Positions 34,689 to 44,300 of a stretch of 64,000 bases of DNA are shown in pieces. Where the stretch lies: positions 372,001 through 436,000 of the forward strand of contig JADIYP010000007.1 of the NCBI GenBank assembly GCA_016705235.1. The letters are read 5' to 3'. The position numbers and the translations under genes are program-made. Under the pieces are notes generated by a model. The model had not been told where the DNA came from. It worked only from the letters and a program-made list of their open reading frames with translations, and ran no database searches. The stretch is from Candidatus Leptovillus affinis. GTDB taxonomy: Bacteria; Chloroflexota; Anaerolineae; Promineifilales; Promineifilaceae. Within the stretch, counting starts at the first letter, position 1; every line of letters begins with the position of its first letter.

Positions 34689-35714
34689 CTACTCTGCGGC
34701 TTTATTTACTGAGCTAACATCTCTGACCCACTTCACCATCTGGGTCAGAAAAGCGGCGTCGATGTTTTCTACTACTTCAAAGCGGTGTGGTTCCTGGCTG
34801 CTGTTGAAGAGGGCCGTCATTTCTTCGTCGTCTCCGCCGAGAGGGTGGCCATTTTGTTTCACCAGGACGAACGGCCGTGGCGCTAATTTCCCCACCTGCC
34901 TCGTCAACAGGAACGTATACGGATTGTCGGTGACAAAGATATGCGCCGGCTGCAAACCAGCCTGCGCGCGACCAATCGCCACAACCCCTTTTACCTTATC
35001 GGTAAGCGTGCCCCATAAAATAGCCAATCCCGCGCTCATCGGCTGGCCAATGACGATGGGATTTTGCGGCAGCATTTGCAAAAAAATGCGCAAGTCATCG
35101 GCTACAAGCTGGGGCGTTAACCGTTCTTGGGCGCTGGCATGGAGCAAATAACGCAGCGGGTCCAGGCCATATACGGCAAAGCCTTGCTGCGCCAATTGGC
35201 GGCACAGTTTTTCGTCTGACTGGCCAAAATGGCCAAAGGTGGACAGGTAGACAAGGGTTGGCGGCAGTATGTCTGGCGTACCCACGGCCGGATAGAAATA
35301 TGTTTCCATCACCGCGCCGGTTCGCAGCGGCCACACGTTTACCCGACCTTCGCGTAAAGTTGGCGTGCCTAAAAAGCCAAAATTAATTTTGTCAAAACGC
35401 TCTTCGGCCCAGGCGGCCACCGCGCCCAGGTCTAATTTGAAGTTGTGACGGCCCAGAATGCCGTCGCTCTCGCCGGTGCCGCGTAAATCGAATACCAGGT
35501 GGGCGATACGGCCGTCTGGCCCATAAGATTTCACTTCTTGCCGCGCGCAGGTAATGACGCTGGTTTTTGTCAGGGGAAACTTGGGCACCCAAACCCGCAG
35601 CACGCGCAATTTTTCATCTGTCAAGTTGGCGGGTTTAACCAAAATGGCGTCCAGATAAAAATCGTCATCTGTGAGGATGCCAAAATTTTCTTCGACGTAG
35701 GGAGGCGTGTTCAT
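34689..35714 (-). CDS. Alpha/beta-hydrolase-fold protein lacking a clear nucleophile
   Basis: 341 residues. Alternating strand and helix pattern with LVFDLRGTGESDG and GFAVYGLDPLRYL typical of alpha/beta hydrolases. At the nucleophile elbow the sequence reads VIGQPMSAG instead of GxSxG with serine in the usual place, so it may be inactive or use another residue. No signal peptide. It follows the lipoprotein gene by 12 bp, probably in the coaX transcript. Specific function unknown. Confidence 0.55.
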   Translation of the reverse strand: MNTPPYVEENFGILTDDDFYLDAILVKPANLTDEKLRVLRVWVPKFPLTKTSVITCARQEVKSYGPDGRIAHLVFDLRGTGESDGILGRHNFKLDLGAVAAWAEERFDKINFGFLGTPTLREGRVNVWPLRTGAVMETYFYPAVGTPDILPPTLVYLSTFGHFGQSDEKLCRQLAQQGFAVYGLDPLRYLLHASAQERLTPQLVADDLRIFLQMLPQNPIVIGQPMSAGLAILWGTLTDKVKGVVAIGRAQAGLQPAHIFVTDNPYTFLLTRQVGKLAPRPFVLVKQNGHPLGGDDEEMTALFNSSQEPHRFEVVENIDAAFLTQMVKWVRDVSSVNKAAE

Positions 35715-35726
35715 CGATGACCTTTA

Positions 35727-37352
35727 CTAATTTTCTGGTGTGGGTTCCAATGTCGGTTCGGCAATAATTGGGAAGGCATAGTTGGGTATCAGGTCTACCA
35801 CGCGGTTGTAAGCCTCAAAAATCGTCTTTTCGACGTTGAAATAGCCGCTTAACATTTCTTGCAGCACGACGGAAAAAGTCAATTCCTGGTACACTCTGGC
35901 CATTAGCCCGCCCTGGCCTTCGCGGAAGCCCCATCGTTGTGAACTGGCAATGCCGTCACGCAGTTGGCTGATGGTTTCCGGGTCGAAAATGTCGGCAAGG
36001 CTTTGACTGCTGTCGGCCAATGGGCTGTCGGCCCAGGCATTTATAAATCGTTGGGGATCGGCCGTGGTTCCCAGGCGCATCGGCACTTTTCGTTCCGATT
36101 CCACCGCCAGCCAGGTTTCATACCCTTCGTTGAACCAATACTCAGCAAAGGCCACGGCCGTTTCCGGGTCGGCTTCTTGGGTAATTCCCAAATAAGTGAT
36201 GGCGCCAAATGCCGCCGACGTGCCGCCACTCCCCTGAATTTCGGTGATGATACCACTGTTTTCGGCCAAATGCTCAGGATTTGCGGCGCACTCAGGGCAA
36301 GTTGGCAGTTGCGCGGCGTCCAGTCCGGCCAGCATAGGCAGGATGCGCGGCGAGGCCATGATCAATCCGGTACGCCCTTCCAGGTACGCGTTGCGCGCGC
36401 TCGTATCCGTTTGCACGCCAACGGGGCTGAATTGATGGACGATGTTGTAATAAAAATTAACCGCTTCCTGGCAGGCAGTATCTAAAAACAGCACCTCGCC
36501 GCTCTCGCCGACGAGCTGGCAGCCATTGGCCGCCGCCAGGTGTTCAAATGCCTGATGGGTGGTGACCAGATTGGATTCGGTGGGGATGACAAAGCCGGAG
36601 ATCAGGTTTTCGGGGTCGTAGAGCGCTTCGGCGGCGGCCAGCATGGCGGCGTAAGTGTCCGGCACAGCCAGATTACGCTCGTCGAACCAATCCTGGCGGT
36701 AGAGAAGGAATTGGTGATACCCATCGCTGGGCAGAGCGGCGGCTTTGCCGCCAGTTTGCACCAGGGCTACCGCTTGCGGGTCGAAGGTGTCGCGGCCAAT
36801 CCGGTCGAGAGCTGTTTCCGCGAGATCGGTGTTCAACACGCCGCGCTCGGCCCACCCCACGGTATATTCCAGCGGCATGATGAGGATGTCGGGCAGATCG
36901 TAGGTGTCGGAGACAACGGCCGTTTCCACCCAATCCGGCATCTGCGACGGCGCGATAAAGCGTAATACCACATCGACACCGGCCGCCTGACTAAATCCGT
37001 CGGCAATCTGGCGCACGGCCGTTTCGTGCGCTTTGGAGGTCTCGTCCACCCATATTGTCAGCGAAGGGTTGGGTTTGGCCGGTGGGCGGGTGGCGATGGG
37101 GGCGGCAACGGCCGTGCCGTCCGCCAGGTCCAGGGTGAGTGGTTCAGGCGTGGGCGTGGGCGTCTGCTGCGCCTGGGCTGTAGCGGTAGCCAGGCGCGGC
37201 GGTTCGCCCATTACCTGGCAAGATGTTGCCATCAGCAGCAGCACAATCAGCGCGACCCAAAAACAGGGCGCTTTTAACTGGTTTTTCAACTGCCAAAGCA
37301 GGGCGTTTCGTGGCGTTTGGTCATCCGCGCCGGGATTGGGGCAGCAGTTCAT
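35727..37352 (-). CDS. Extracellular solute-binding lipoprotein
   Basis: 541 residues, an ABC-type extracellular solute-binding protein fold (family 1). After an unusually long 30-residue N-region come a hydrophobic segment and the lipobox-like MATSC, then a Thr/Pro linker (QQTPTPTPEP) and the binding domain (for example LPDILIMPLEYTVGWAERG, NAYLEGRTGLIMAS, FNEGYETWLAVESERKVPMR). It is anchored outside the membrane. No permease or ATPase gene is adjacent. Its ATG overlaps the coaX stop by four bases and has AAGGAAA upstream. Confidence 0.82.
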   Translation of the reverse strand: MNCCPNPGADDQTPRNALLWQLKNQLKAPCFWVALIVLLLMATSCQVMGEPPRLATATAQAQQTPTPTPEPLTLDLADGTAVAAPIATRPPAKPNPSLTIWVDETSKAHETAVRQIADGFSQAAGVDVVLRFIAPSQMPDWVETAVVSDTYDLPDILIMPLEYTVGWAERGVLNTDLAETALDRIGRDTFDPQAVALVQTGGKAAALPSDGYHQFLLYRQDWFDERNLAVPDTYAAMLAAAEALYDPENLISGFVIPTESNLVTTHQAFEHLAAANGCQLVGESGEVLFLDTACQEAVNFYYNIVHQFSPVGVQTDTSARNAYLEGRTGLIMASPRILPMLAGLDAAQLPTCPECAANPEHLAENSGIITEIQGSGGTSAAFGAITYLGITQEADPETAVAFAEYWFNEGYETWLAVESERKVPMRLGTTADPQRFINAWADSPLADSSQSLADIFDPETISQLRDGIASSQRWGFREGQGGLMARVYQELTFSVVLQEMLSGYFNVEKTIFEAYNRVVDLIPNYAFPIIAEPTLEPTPEN

Positions 37353-38134
37353 AGTTTTTCCTTTCGCAGTCTATCGCTGACCAACCGCAGACCGGTGAGC
37401 GTGAGCCAGGGGTCCACCGTGTCCAATACGGAAACGTGGTTGGCGATCAGGCCAATGTTGCCGCCTGTGCCAACGATGGCAATGGGGTAACGGCCGTTGT
37501 CCGGGTGTTCTTCGCGCAGTCGGGCTACAACGGCGTCGATCATGGCCGCGTATCCTAAGATGAGGCCAGATTGCACGGCGTGGATGGTGTTGCGGCCGAT
37601 CATTTGCGGCGGCGCTTGCAGCGGCACGCTGCGCAGTTGGGCCGCGCGGCTGGTCAGGGCATCGGCGGCCAGGCGCAAGCCGGGCATAATCACGCCGCCC
37701 ATAAACAAACCGGCGGCCGTCACAACTTCGAATTTGGTCGCCGTGCCCATATCCACCACGATGCTCGGCCCAGGAAATTGGTGATAGGCGGCGACGGTAT
37801 TGGCGATGCGGTCTGCGCCGACCTCGGCGGGATTGTCGTGGCCCATGCGAATGCCGGTGTCCAGTTCATGCGTCACATTCAGGATGGGGAGGTTGAGATA
37901 GCGTGTGGCGACTTCCTGAAAAGTGGTCGTCAGCCAGGGGACGACGCTGCACATAACCGCCCGATCTACCTTGCCTTCCAGGTGGAATTCACGCAGTAAT
38001 GATTTGAGCGTCAGGCCCAATTCGTCTACGGTGAGTTCTGGGGTCGTGTGCAAACGCCACTGCTGAGACCAGGAACGGCCGTCCCACACACCCAATGTCA
38101 TATTTGTATTGCCAATATCGATAGCCAATAACAT
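37349..38134 (-). CDS. coaX: Type III pantothenate kinase CoaX
   Basis: Phosphorylates pantothenate, the first step of CoA synthesis. The ASKHA-fold motifs are present: MLLAIDIGNTNMTLGVWDG, GADRIANTVAAYHQF and IVVDMGTATKFEVV. At 261 residues it has normal length. The stop overlaps the start of the lipoprotein gene (ATGA), so they are translationally coupled although functionally unrelated by family. Confidence 0.94.
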   Translation of the reverse strand: MLLAIDIGNTNMTLGVWDGRSWSQQWRLHTTPELTVDELGLTLKSLLREFHLEGKVDRAVMCSVVPWLTTTFQEVATRYLNLPILNVTHELDTGIRMGHDNPAEVGADRIANTVAAYHQFPGPSIVVDMGTATKFEVVTAAGLFMGGVIMPGLRLAADALTSRAAQLRSVPLQAPPQMIGRNTIHAVQSGLILGYAAMIDAVVARLREEHPDNGRYPIAIVGTGGNIGLIANHVSVLDTVDPWLTLTGLRLVSDRLRKEKL

Positions 38135-38296
38135 AAGGAAGTGATTTTATAGGCGCGTCTCTGGCGCGGCAAGATTATTCAGCTACGGTTTACGTTTCAG
38201 ACCCTATCGGCTAAAATCCATACAGCACTTCCACAAACAATTTTAGCCGCCCGATGAGCCAAATTTTGCCGGTTTAGGTAGGCGGCAAGGAGTAAG

Positions 38297-38650
38297 ATGG
38301 ATATTACAACCCCCGAAGGACGTCGAGATTTTATATTTGCCAACTGGCCCACCTATGCGGCCCCGGCTTATGGCGCGTATCAGGCATACGGCCGTGGCGT
38401 GCTCGTTATCGACTGCCAACCACAAACAGTCACCGACACCATGCGTTACTGGCACGGCGAACTGGCCGACGAGGCCGGCCTGACCGGACCGGTGAACGAA
38501 TACAACCCGGAAGAAGAAATTTTAGTGGTCTTTTCTTTTCCCACCGAAAACAAATTTGCTCGCTTTCGGCCCCACGACGCCCAATTTGCGCCGCCGCTCA
38601 TGGCTCAGCAGTTCCCAGACGCCGCCAACATTTGGACCGACGCCGCCTGA
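38297..38650 (+). CDS. Conserved-looking protein of unknown function
   Basis: 117 residues, soluble, not recognised. It starts MDITTPEGRRDFIFANWPT at an ATG preceded by AAGGAG, which supports translation. One ACGGCCGT gives the YGRG stretch. A second small gene follows after 57 bp on the same strand, so the two probably form a unit. Confidence 0.6.
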   Translation: MDITTPEGRRDFIFANWPTYAAPAYGAYQAYGRGVLVIDCQPQTVTDTMRYWHGELADEAGLTGPVNEYNPEEEILVVFSFPTENKFARFRPHDAQFAPPLMAQQFPDAANIWTDAA

Positions 38651-38707
38651 TGGCTGAGACGCCAACCGATTTACTGACCACACCCCTATCATAGAAGGAT
38701 ATCAACC

Positions 38708-39208
38708 ATGCAAGGAATCAAACTTGAATCGTGGAAAATTGAAATTGCTATCCCCAATTTTTTGGTTCGGGCCGCGTTGACACCGCGCGGCGATTTAATG
38801 ATCTTTCTGAATAATCTTACCTACACCAGTTTTAATTTTAACGACGTTGAGATGATGCCCCTGGGAACAGATTTTCAGGTTAAAGGCGTGAAGCAATCTA
38901 TGATAAACATCAGCCGCAGCGCCATCTCCTATATCAGCGTGTTAGAACCACACAAAGCCGCTCAGATACAACTGCTACAATCTAAGCGGGCTATCGTCTT
39001 CTATACTGAATGGTTTGCCGTCAGAGGCGACTTACACGTGAACAGCGAAACCCCCAATGAAAATTTGCTTGATGACAAATTTCATTTTTTTATGTTAACT
39101 GATGCAACCATTTTCCCCCTGCGCACAATGACTGCGCGTCCCATCCAAAAAGTGCCGGCCGTAGCCTTTAACCGTCTGGAAATTTTGGCCTACCATCCAC
39201 AAAGTTAA
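38708..39208 (+). CDS. Protein of unknown function, AT-richer than its neighbours
   Basis: 166 residues, not recognised. No membrane segment or signal peptide is seen; the sequence looks strand-rich (NNLTYTSFNFNDVEMMPLG, KFHFFMLTDATIFPLRTM). AGAAGGA lies ten bases before the ATG. Codon use is visibly AT-richer than in most of the window and no ACGGCCGT occurs in it, hinting at a different history. A strong terminator follows the stop. Confidence 0.6.
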   Translation: MQGIKLESWKIEIAIPNFLVRAALTPRGDLMIFLNNLTYTSFNFNDVEMMPLGTDFQVKGVKQSMINISRSAISYISVLEPHKAAQIQLLQSKRAIVFYTEWFAVRGDLHVNSETPNENLLDDKFHFFMLTDATIFPLRTMTARPIQKVPAVAFNRLEILAYHPQS

Positions 39209-39212
39209 GCAC

Positions 39213-39277
39213 AGCAGGCAGCAGGTAGGTGATGGCCGATTCGCTCCACCAACCACCTGCTGCCTGCTCGCTTTTTT
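39213..39277 (+). terminator. Rho-independent terminator after the 38708 gene
   Basis: AGCAGGCAGCAGGT pairs perfectly with ACCTGCTGCCTGCT (14 bp) around a 28-base loop and is followed by CGCTTTTTT. It overlaps the stop of the convergent ArsR gene and ends rightward transcription. Confidence 0.9.
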
Positions 39278-39839
39278 ACCCATCAATCCGCCAATAGATG
39301 CCATTTTCACGTTGCATCAAGCGGTCTTCAACCATGTAGCGCCGTAAGGCGGCATAATCTGGATTGTGCTGTTTCAGACGCTCGCTGACTTCCTTTTCCG
39401 TGTATTGCACGCCCAGCTCAAAATCTTGTACCAGCCAGCGCAGGATGACCAGGCGTTTTTTGTGTTGGGTGGGGATTTGTTTCAGGTACTGGCCATCGAC
39501 ATAGCTGCGAAAAACTTTCTGTTCCCAGGCGTCTTCGGTGTCGCCGGGCAGCAGAGCGGCCAGGTTTTCTTGCGAAAACACGTCCTTACTCATTTTTTCC
39601 AGAATACGCGTATCCAGCCAGTAGATGCGCGTGTTGCCTTCGGCGCGCACATCCACCAGACCCAGGTCTTTCATGGCCGATAGATGATGCGATACGGTTG
39701 GCTCGCGCAGGTCCAGGTATTCAGCCAATTCCCCCACGCTGCGTTCTTGGGTAGCCAGCAGCCCTAATATTTTGAGCCGGCTTTCGTTGCCCAATACTTT
39801 GAAGAATTGGAGCAGGGTATCGAATTGTTCTTGAGACAT
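39276..39839 (-). CDS. ArsR-family regulator with DUF2087 domain (second of tandem pair)
   Basis: 187 residues: an ArsR-type winged helix (VLGNESRLKILGLLATQERSVGELAEYLDLREPTVSHHLSAM) followed by a C-terminal DUF2087 domain (KKRLVILRWLVQDFELGVQYTEKEVSERLKQHNPDYAALRRYMVEDRLMQRENGIYWR). No metal-binding cysteines are seen in the DNA-recognition helix. AAGGAATAACT precedes the ATG at 39839, so the 100-codon upstream extension, which lies over the paralogue, is rejected. It is two bases after the first copy and clearly duplicated from it. Confidence 0.9.
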   Translation of the reverse strand: MSQEQFDTLLQFFKVLGNESRLKILGLLATQERSVGELAEYLDLREPTVSHHLSAMKDLGLVDVRAEGNTRIYWLDTRILEKMSKDVFSQENLAALLPGDTEDAWEQKVFRSYVDGQYLKQIPTQHKKRLVILRWLVQDFELGVQYTEKEVSERLKQHNPDYAALRRYMVEDRLMQRENGIYWRIDG

Positions 39840-39841
39840 AG

Positions 39842-40390
39842 TTATTCCTTCTGCGCCGCCAGTGGACGCCAGTAAATTTCGCCGCTTTGCGCCAAATAGC
39901 GCCCTGCCAACAAGCGCTGTTTCAGCGTATCTTGTTGTTGATAGTGCTGTTGGAGCATGTGGTTGACTTGTGTTTCGGTGTATCGTTTGTCTGGCTCGAA
40001 GTCGTCGGCCAGCCAGCGAAGGATGATTTGTTGTTCGGCCGGGTCTTGGGGTAATTGGCGCAGTGTACGGCCGTCTACATACACCCGCAGCACCCGTTCT
40101 GATACATCTTCCTGTTCCGGTTCGGGAAAAATCAATGCCTGCCATTCGGCCAGGGCGCGGGCGTTCAGGTGGTAACGCGCCCCGGTTTCCAATACTTCTT
40201 CTGTGACCAGATCAGCCTGGAGCAGGCGGTGGAGGTGATTGGAAACGGCCGTATCCTTCATTTCCAACACTTCCGCCAACTCCATAACCGTATGCGGTCG
40301 ATTCGCCAATAAACCCCATATCTTTAAGCGGGTTTCCTGACCGACCGCTCTAAAAAATTGCAATACCGTTTGCTTTTGCAGGTCGTCCAT
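39842..40390 (-). CDS. ArsR-family regulator with DUF2087 domain (first of tandem pair)
   Basis: 182 residues with the same two-domain layout as its neighbour: winged helix (AVGQETRLKIWGLLANRPHTVMELAEVLEMKDTAVSNHLHRLL) and DUF2087 domain (QQIILRWLADDFEPDKRYTETQVNHML). AGGAGACGGTC precedes the ATG. It has a near-consensus promoter overlapped by repeated TTTAGA boxes, so the pair probably represses itself. The inducing signal and other targets are unknown. Confidence 0.9.
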   Translation of the reverse strand: MDDLQKQTVLQFFRAVGQETRLKIWGLLANRPHTVMELAEVLEMKDTAVSNHLHRLLQADLVTEEVLETGARYHLNARALAEWQALIFPEPEQEDVSERVLRVYVDGRTLRQLPQDPAEQQIILRWLADDFEPDKRYTETQVNHMLQQHYQQQDTLKQRLLAGRYLAQSGEIYWRPLAAQKE

Positions 40391-40399
40391 GACCGTCTC

Positions 40400-40469
40400 C
40401 TATTTAGACAGATTTCTATTTAGATGCACATCTATTTAGAATAGTATCTAAACAGATCGGCGCTGTCAA
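40400..40469 (-). promoter_or_regulatory. Promoter and operator of the tandem arsR genes
   Basis: Minus strand: perfect TTGACA (40469-40464), exactly 17 bp, then TACTAT (40446-40441). TTTAGA and TCTAAA arms (40435-40440 and 40447-40452) flank the -10 hexamer directly, making a palindrome over it. CTATTTAGA occurs three times at 40400, 40416 and 40432, an exact 16-bp period. Binding of a winged-helix repressor here would block polymerase. Confidence 0.75.
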
Positions 40470-41359
40470 GGGCCATTTTCAAAATGCCGCCAACTGCACG
40501 CCGGATCATGCTTCGCCCCTCCCGGCAAATCGAAATACAGACGCTTCGCAAAGGCGAAGCGACCACGAGACAAGGCCATTTGTTACCGCTGCCAGTCGCC
40601 GCGCTTTCCCGCCCCTGGCAGGTTGTGGGAAAAGTAGAAACGGATATACGGATGGCACGGATTAACACCGATTTTCTGGTGCTTTATTGGCAAAAATCCG
40701 TCGAATCCGTTCAATCCATGTGCCTATCCTGAGTTCTCCAACAGGCTGCTAGATACTCTAAATTGCGGGAACTTCCCCAATTGTTGGTGGCAAATTCATA
40801 AACATTGTGTACAATGGCAGTCCTTCAGAAAACGGGATTTTTCCCCCGTTTGGCCATTACACTAACCGACCCCGTTCTAAGTGTGGGGTAGTGGGATCAT
40901 CTAAATCATCATTTCATCTTATCGTAACTATATCAACATAAACCGGCACTTTTGTTACATAGCGTAAATAAGAGCAACTGTCTTTGAAGTACAACAATCT
41001 GCTTACTGTTTCATTTTCTAGCTGCAAATGCTCAATTCCAGGCGTCACGCCAGCGCTGGTAATTTCTGCCCAGATACTTGGGGGAAACATGACCATAGGA
41101 CATGAAGTTTAGTAACTACAAACGGCCGTTTCCACAACCATCTAGCTGGGAACGGCCGTTTCGAGTTCAGTTCATAACCTGGCTGTCTTAAAACAGGTCA
41201 AGAACACAACAAAACGTATAACCATGTTTCAATGAAATCCACTATAACCAAAAGGAGGTGCACAATCTAACAAATTCCCATCGCATGTTGTTTACTCGCT
41301 GCCCAAGACCCTAAAGCAGCCCATTTTACTATTCCTATTTTGAGGAGGAAATGTCAATA
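40470..41359. other. 890-bp region before the subtilase gene
   Basis: No convincing gene. It contains a low-complexity ATCCGTCGAATCCGTTCAATCC stretch (about 40669-40712, shown here in part), a TCCAACAGGCTGCTAG half-repeat (40739-40754), a possible AAACGGG/CCCGTTT hairpin (40830-40851), two ACGGCCGT copies 30 bp apart (41122 and 41152), and an AAAGGAGGTG at 41250-41259 with no start codon at proper distance. The right part is AT-richer and probably the subtilase leader. Confidence 0.55.
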
Positions 41360-44300
41360 ATGAGACGAAAGATTCTTTTGGTAACCTTGATGCTAGTGGC
41401 ATTACTTGTTGCTAATGCCGTGGCCATAGCCGCCGAACCCGATGCCGATGCACCGATCTTCGAAGAAGCTGTTGCCACCCCAGTAGGCTCAGGTGTTGTG
41501 GTCCAGCCCAAAGACGCGGCCGGCCCGGCAACCTATATGGTCATCCTGAATGATGTTCCCCTGGCCAGTTACCGTGGCGGCATTGAGGGTCTGGCCGCCA
41601 CCAATTTATCCGCCAGCGGCAGTTCTAAGGTAAACGCCAACTCGGCGGCAAGCGAAGCGTATCTGGCATATCTGGACGGCCGTCGCGCGGCCGCCATTGC
41701 CGATGCCAACGCCGCAATCGGCCGTTCCCTGAACATCCTGTTCGAATACAAAGCCTCGATCAGCGGTTACGCCGCCGAAATGACCCCCGCCGAAGCGGCC
41801 GTCATCGCCAAATTGGGCAATGTAAAATTCGTAGAGCGGGAACGCATGTTTGAAGTACAAACCGATGCCGGCCCGGCCTGGATCGGCGCCACCACCATTT
41901 GGGATGGCACCGCCACCGGCGGCATAGGCACAGAAGGTGAAGGCGTTCTGGTCGGCGTTATCGACACCGGCATCGACCCCTGGAACCCATCCTTCGCCGC
42001 CACTGGCGACGACGGTTACACCCACACCAATCCTTTTGGCGCGGGTACTTTCCTGGGCGTCTGCGATCCCACCAACACCAGCCCCCCGGCCGGTGAAGTG
42101 GCCTACGATCCCACCTTCATCTGTAACGATAAACTGGTCGGCGCTTACGGTTACACCGCCTCCGACCCCAACCCACGGGACGGTGATGGACATGGTTCTC
42201 ACACCGCCAGCACAGTCGCCGGCAACCACATCTACACCTCCACCATCACCACCCCCACCGACATCTACACCGCGACCATCTCCGGTGTTGCGCCCCATGC
42301 CAACATCATCATGTATGATGGGTGTATTGATGGCGGCGGCTGCCCCGGCGCGTCCCTCTCCGCTGCCCGCGATCAACTGATCCTGGACGGCGTTGATGTT
42401 GTGAACTATTCCATCGGCTCTGGCTCCCCCACCGGCGACCCGTGGGCAGACACCGAAGCCCTGCAATGGTTAGCCATCCGCGATGCTGGCATCTTTGTTG
42501 CCACATCCGCCGGTAATGCCGGCCCTGGCGACGCCACCATTGGCAGCCCTGGCGACTTGCCCTGGTTAACCACTGTAGCTGCGGCCAGCCACAACCGCGC
42601 CTTCTTACAAGAACTCACTCTGGATGATGGCGTTAATCCGCCTTTGACGCTTGCTGGTCTGGCTATGAGCTCCGGTCTGGCCGCCACGCCAATCGTCTTC
42701 GCCGAAGATTACGCCAATCCACCGACCATCAGCGTGGATGATGCCCGTCTTTGTAAAGATGGCATTTTCCCGCCTGGAACCTTTAGCGGCGAAATCGTTA
42801 TCTGCGAGCGTGGGACATACGGCCGTGTCGCCAAAGGTCAAACCGTCCTCAACGGCGGCGCTGGCGGTTACATCCTCGCCCAACCTTCAGTAGTCGGCGG
42901 CGGCCCCGGCGCCCTCAGCGCCGACCCCCACGTCTTACCGGCTATCCACATCGATTACACCACCTACCAACAACTGAAAGCCTACGTCGCCGCTGCGACC
43001 GGTACCGTTAATGGTACCATCGCCGGCGCTACCCTTGATGTAGCCGATGCTCATGGCGACATCCTGGCCGCTTTCAGCTCCCGTGGCCCCAACCGTGGCT
43101 TCTTCACCGACCTGGTGGTTCCTAATGTAACGGCCCCCGGCCGCGACGTTTGGGCAGCTTACCACCAAGGCCCCGGCGGTGATGGCGACTATACCTGGAA
43201 TGTTATTTCCGGTACGTCTATGGCCAGCCCGCACGTTGCTGGCGCTGGCGCGCTCATGGTTGCCGTTCACCCCACCTGGACCCCAGCCCAAATCGAATCA
43301 GCTCTGATGTCCACCGGCGTGCGCACCGTCATCAATGACGACGGCGTGAACACCGCCACCCCATTCGCCCAGGGCGCTGGTCGCGTTAACCTCGAAGATG
43401 CCGCCCAGGCTGGTCTGGTTCTGGATGTCACCACAGCCGAGTTTGACAATTCTGATCCGCGCACCGGCGGCGATCCGTCCGCGTTGAACCTGGCGGAACT
43501 GGGCAATTCCAACTGCGTGCAGTCTTGCAGTTGGGTCCGCACCGTGGAAAGCACCCTGGCCGCTGCGGAAACCTACACCTTAACCCTGGACTTGCCCGCA
43601 GGCATGACCGGCGACGTGACCCCCAGCAGCTTCACCATCGGCCCGGCCGCTTCCCAAACCTTCACCGTAACGGTTGACGTGTTGGGTCTCGATGAAACCT
43701 GGCACTTTGGCTCTCTGGAAATCACCCCGGCCGGCGCAGCCACCCCGGCGCAGCACATGCCTTTGGCTGTTCTGCCCAACAAGGGCGATTTGCCCGCCTC
43801 TGTAACTTTGCAAGCGCGCCGCGACGCTGGCTCTGACGTTGTTACCAATCTGACGGCCATCCAAATCACAGACCTGACGATTGAGAACTTTGGTCTGGCC
43901 AAGGGTATGGAATACAACATCTCTCTGGATGTAGACCCGACCAACGGCGATGCGTTTGATGACATCAATGGCGACGGCATCTTCTACACCACCGTCTCCG
44001 TTCCGGCCGATGCCAAACGTCTCGTGGCGGAAGTCACCGAGTCCGCCGCGCCGGATGTAGACCTGTTTATTGGCCAGGGCAGCACGCCCAGCGCCGCGAC
44101 GCAGGTTTGCAGCAGCACCACCGGTTCCTTCGTAGAATACTGCGACGTGACCGATCCGGCTGCCGGTACCTGGTGGATTCTTGTTCAAAGCTGGAGCGCC
44201 TCTGCCACACCACCTGATGCCATCAAATTCTTCATCGGCGTTGTTGCCGGCGACGAAGGCAACATGATGGTTGAAGGCCCCACGGCCGTTGCCGCCCTGG

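Noticed and set aside
40484..40732. 82-codon frame after the arsR promoter
   Set aside because: It runs through low-complexity ATCCGT repeats; no ribosome site or recognisable domain.
40914..41096. 60-codon minus-strand frame that reads like ordinary protein
   Set aside because: No ribosome site and no recognised family; it might be a gene remnant but cannot be supported.
41606..42466. 286-codon Gly-rich frame opposite the subtilase
   Set aside because: Complement of the subtilase catalytic domain, no start signal.
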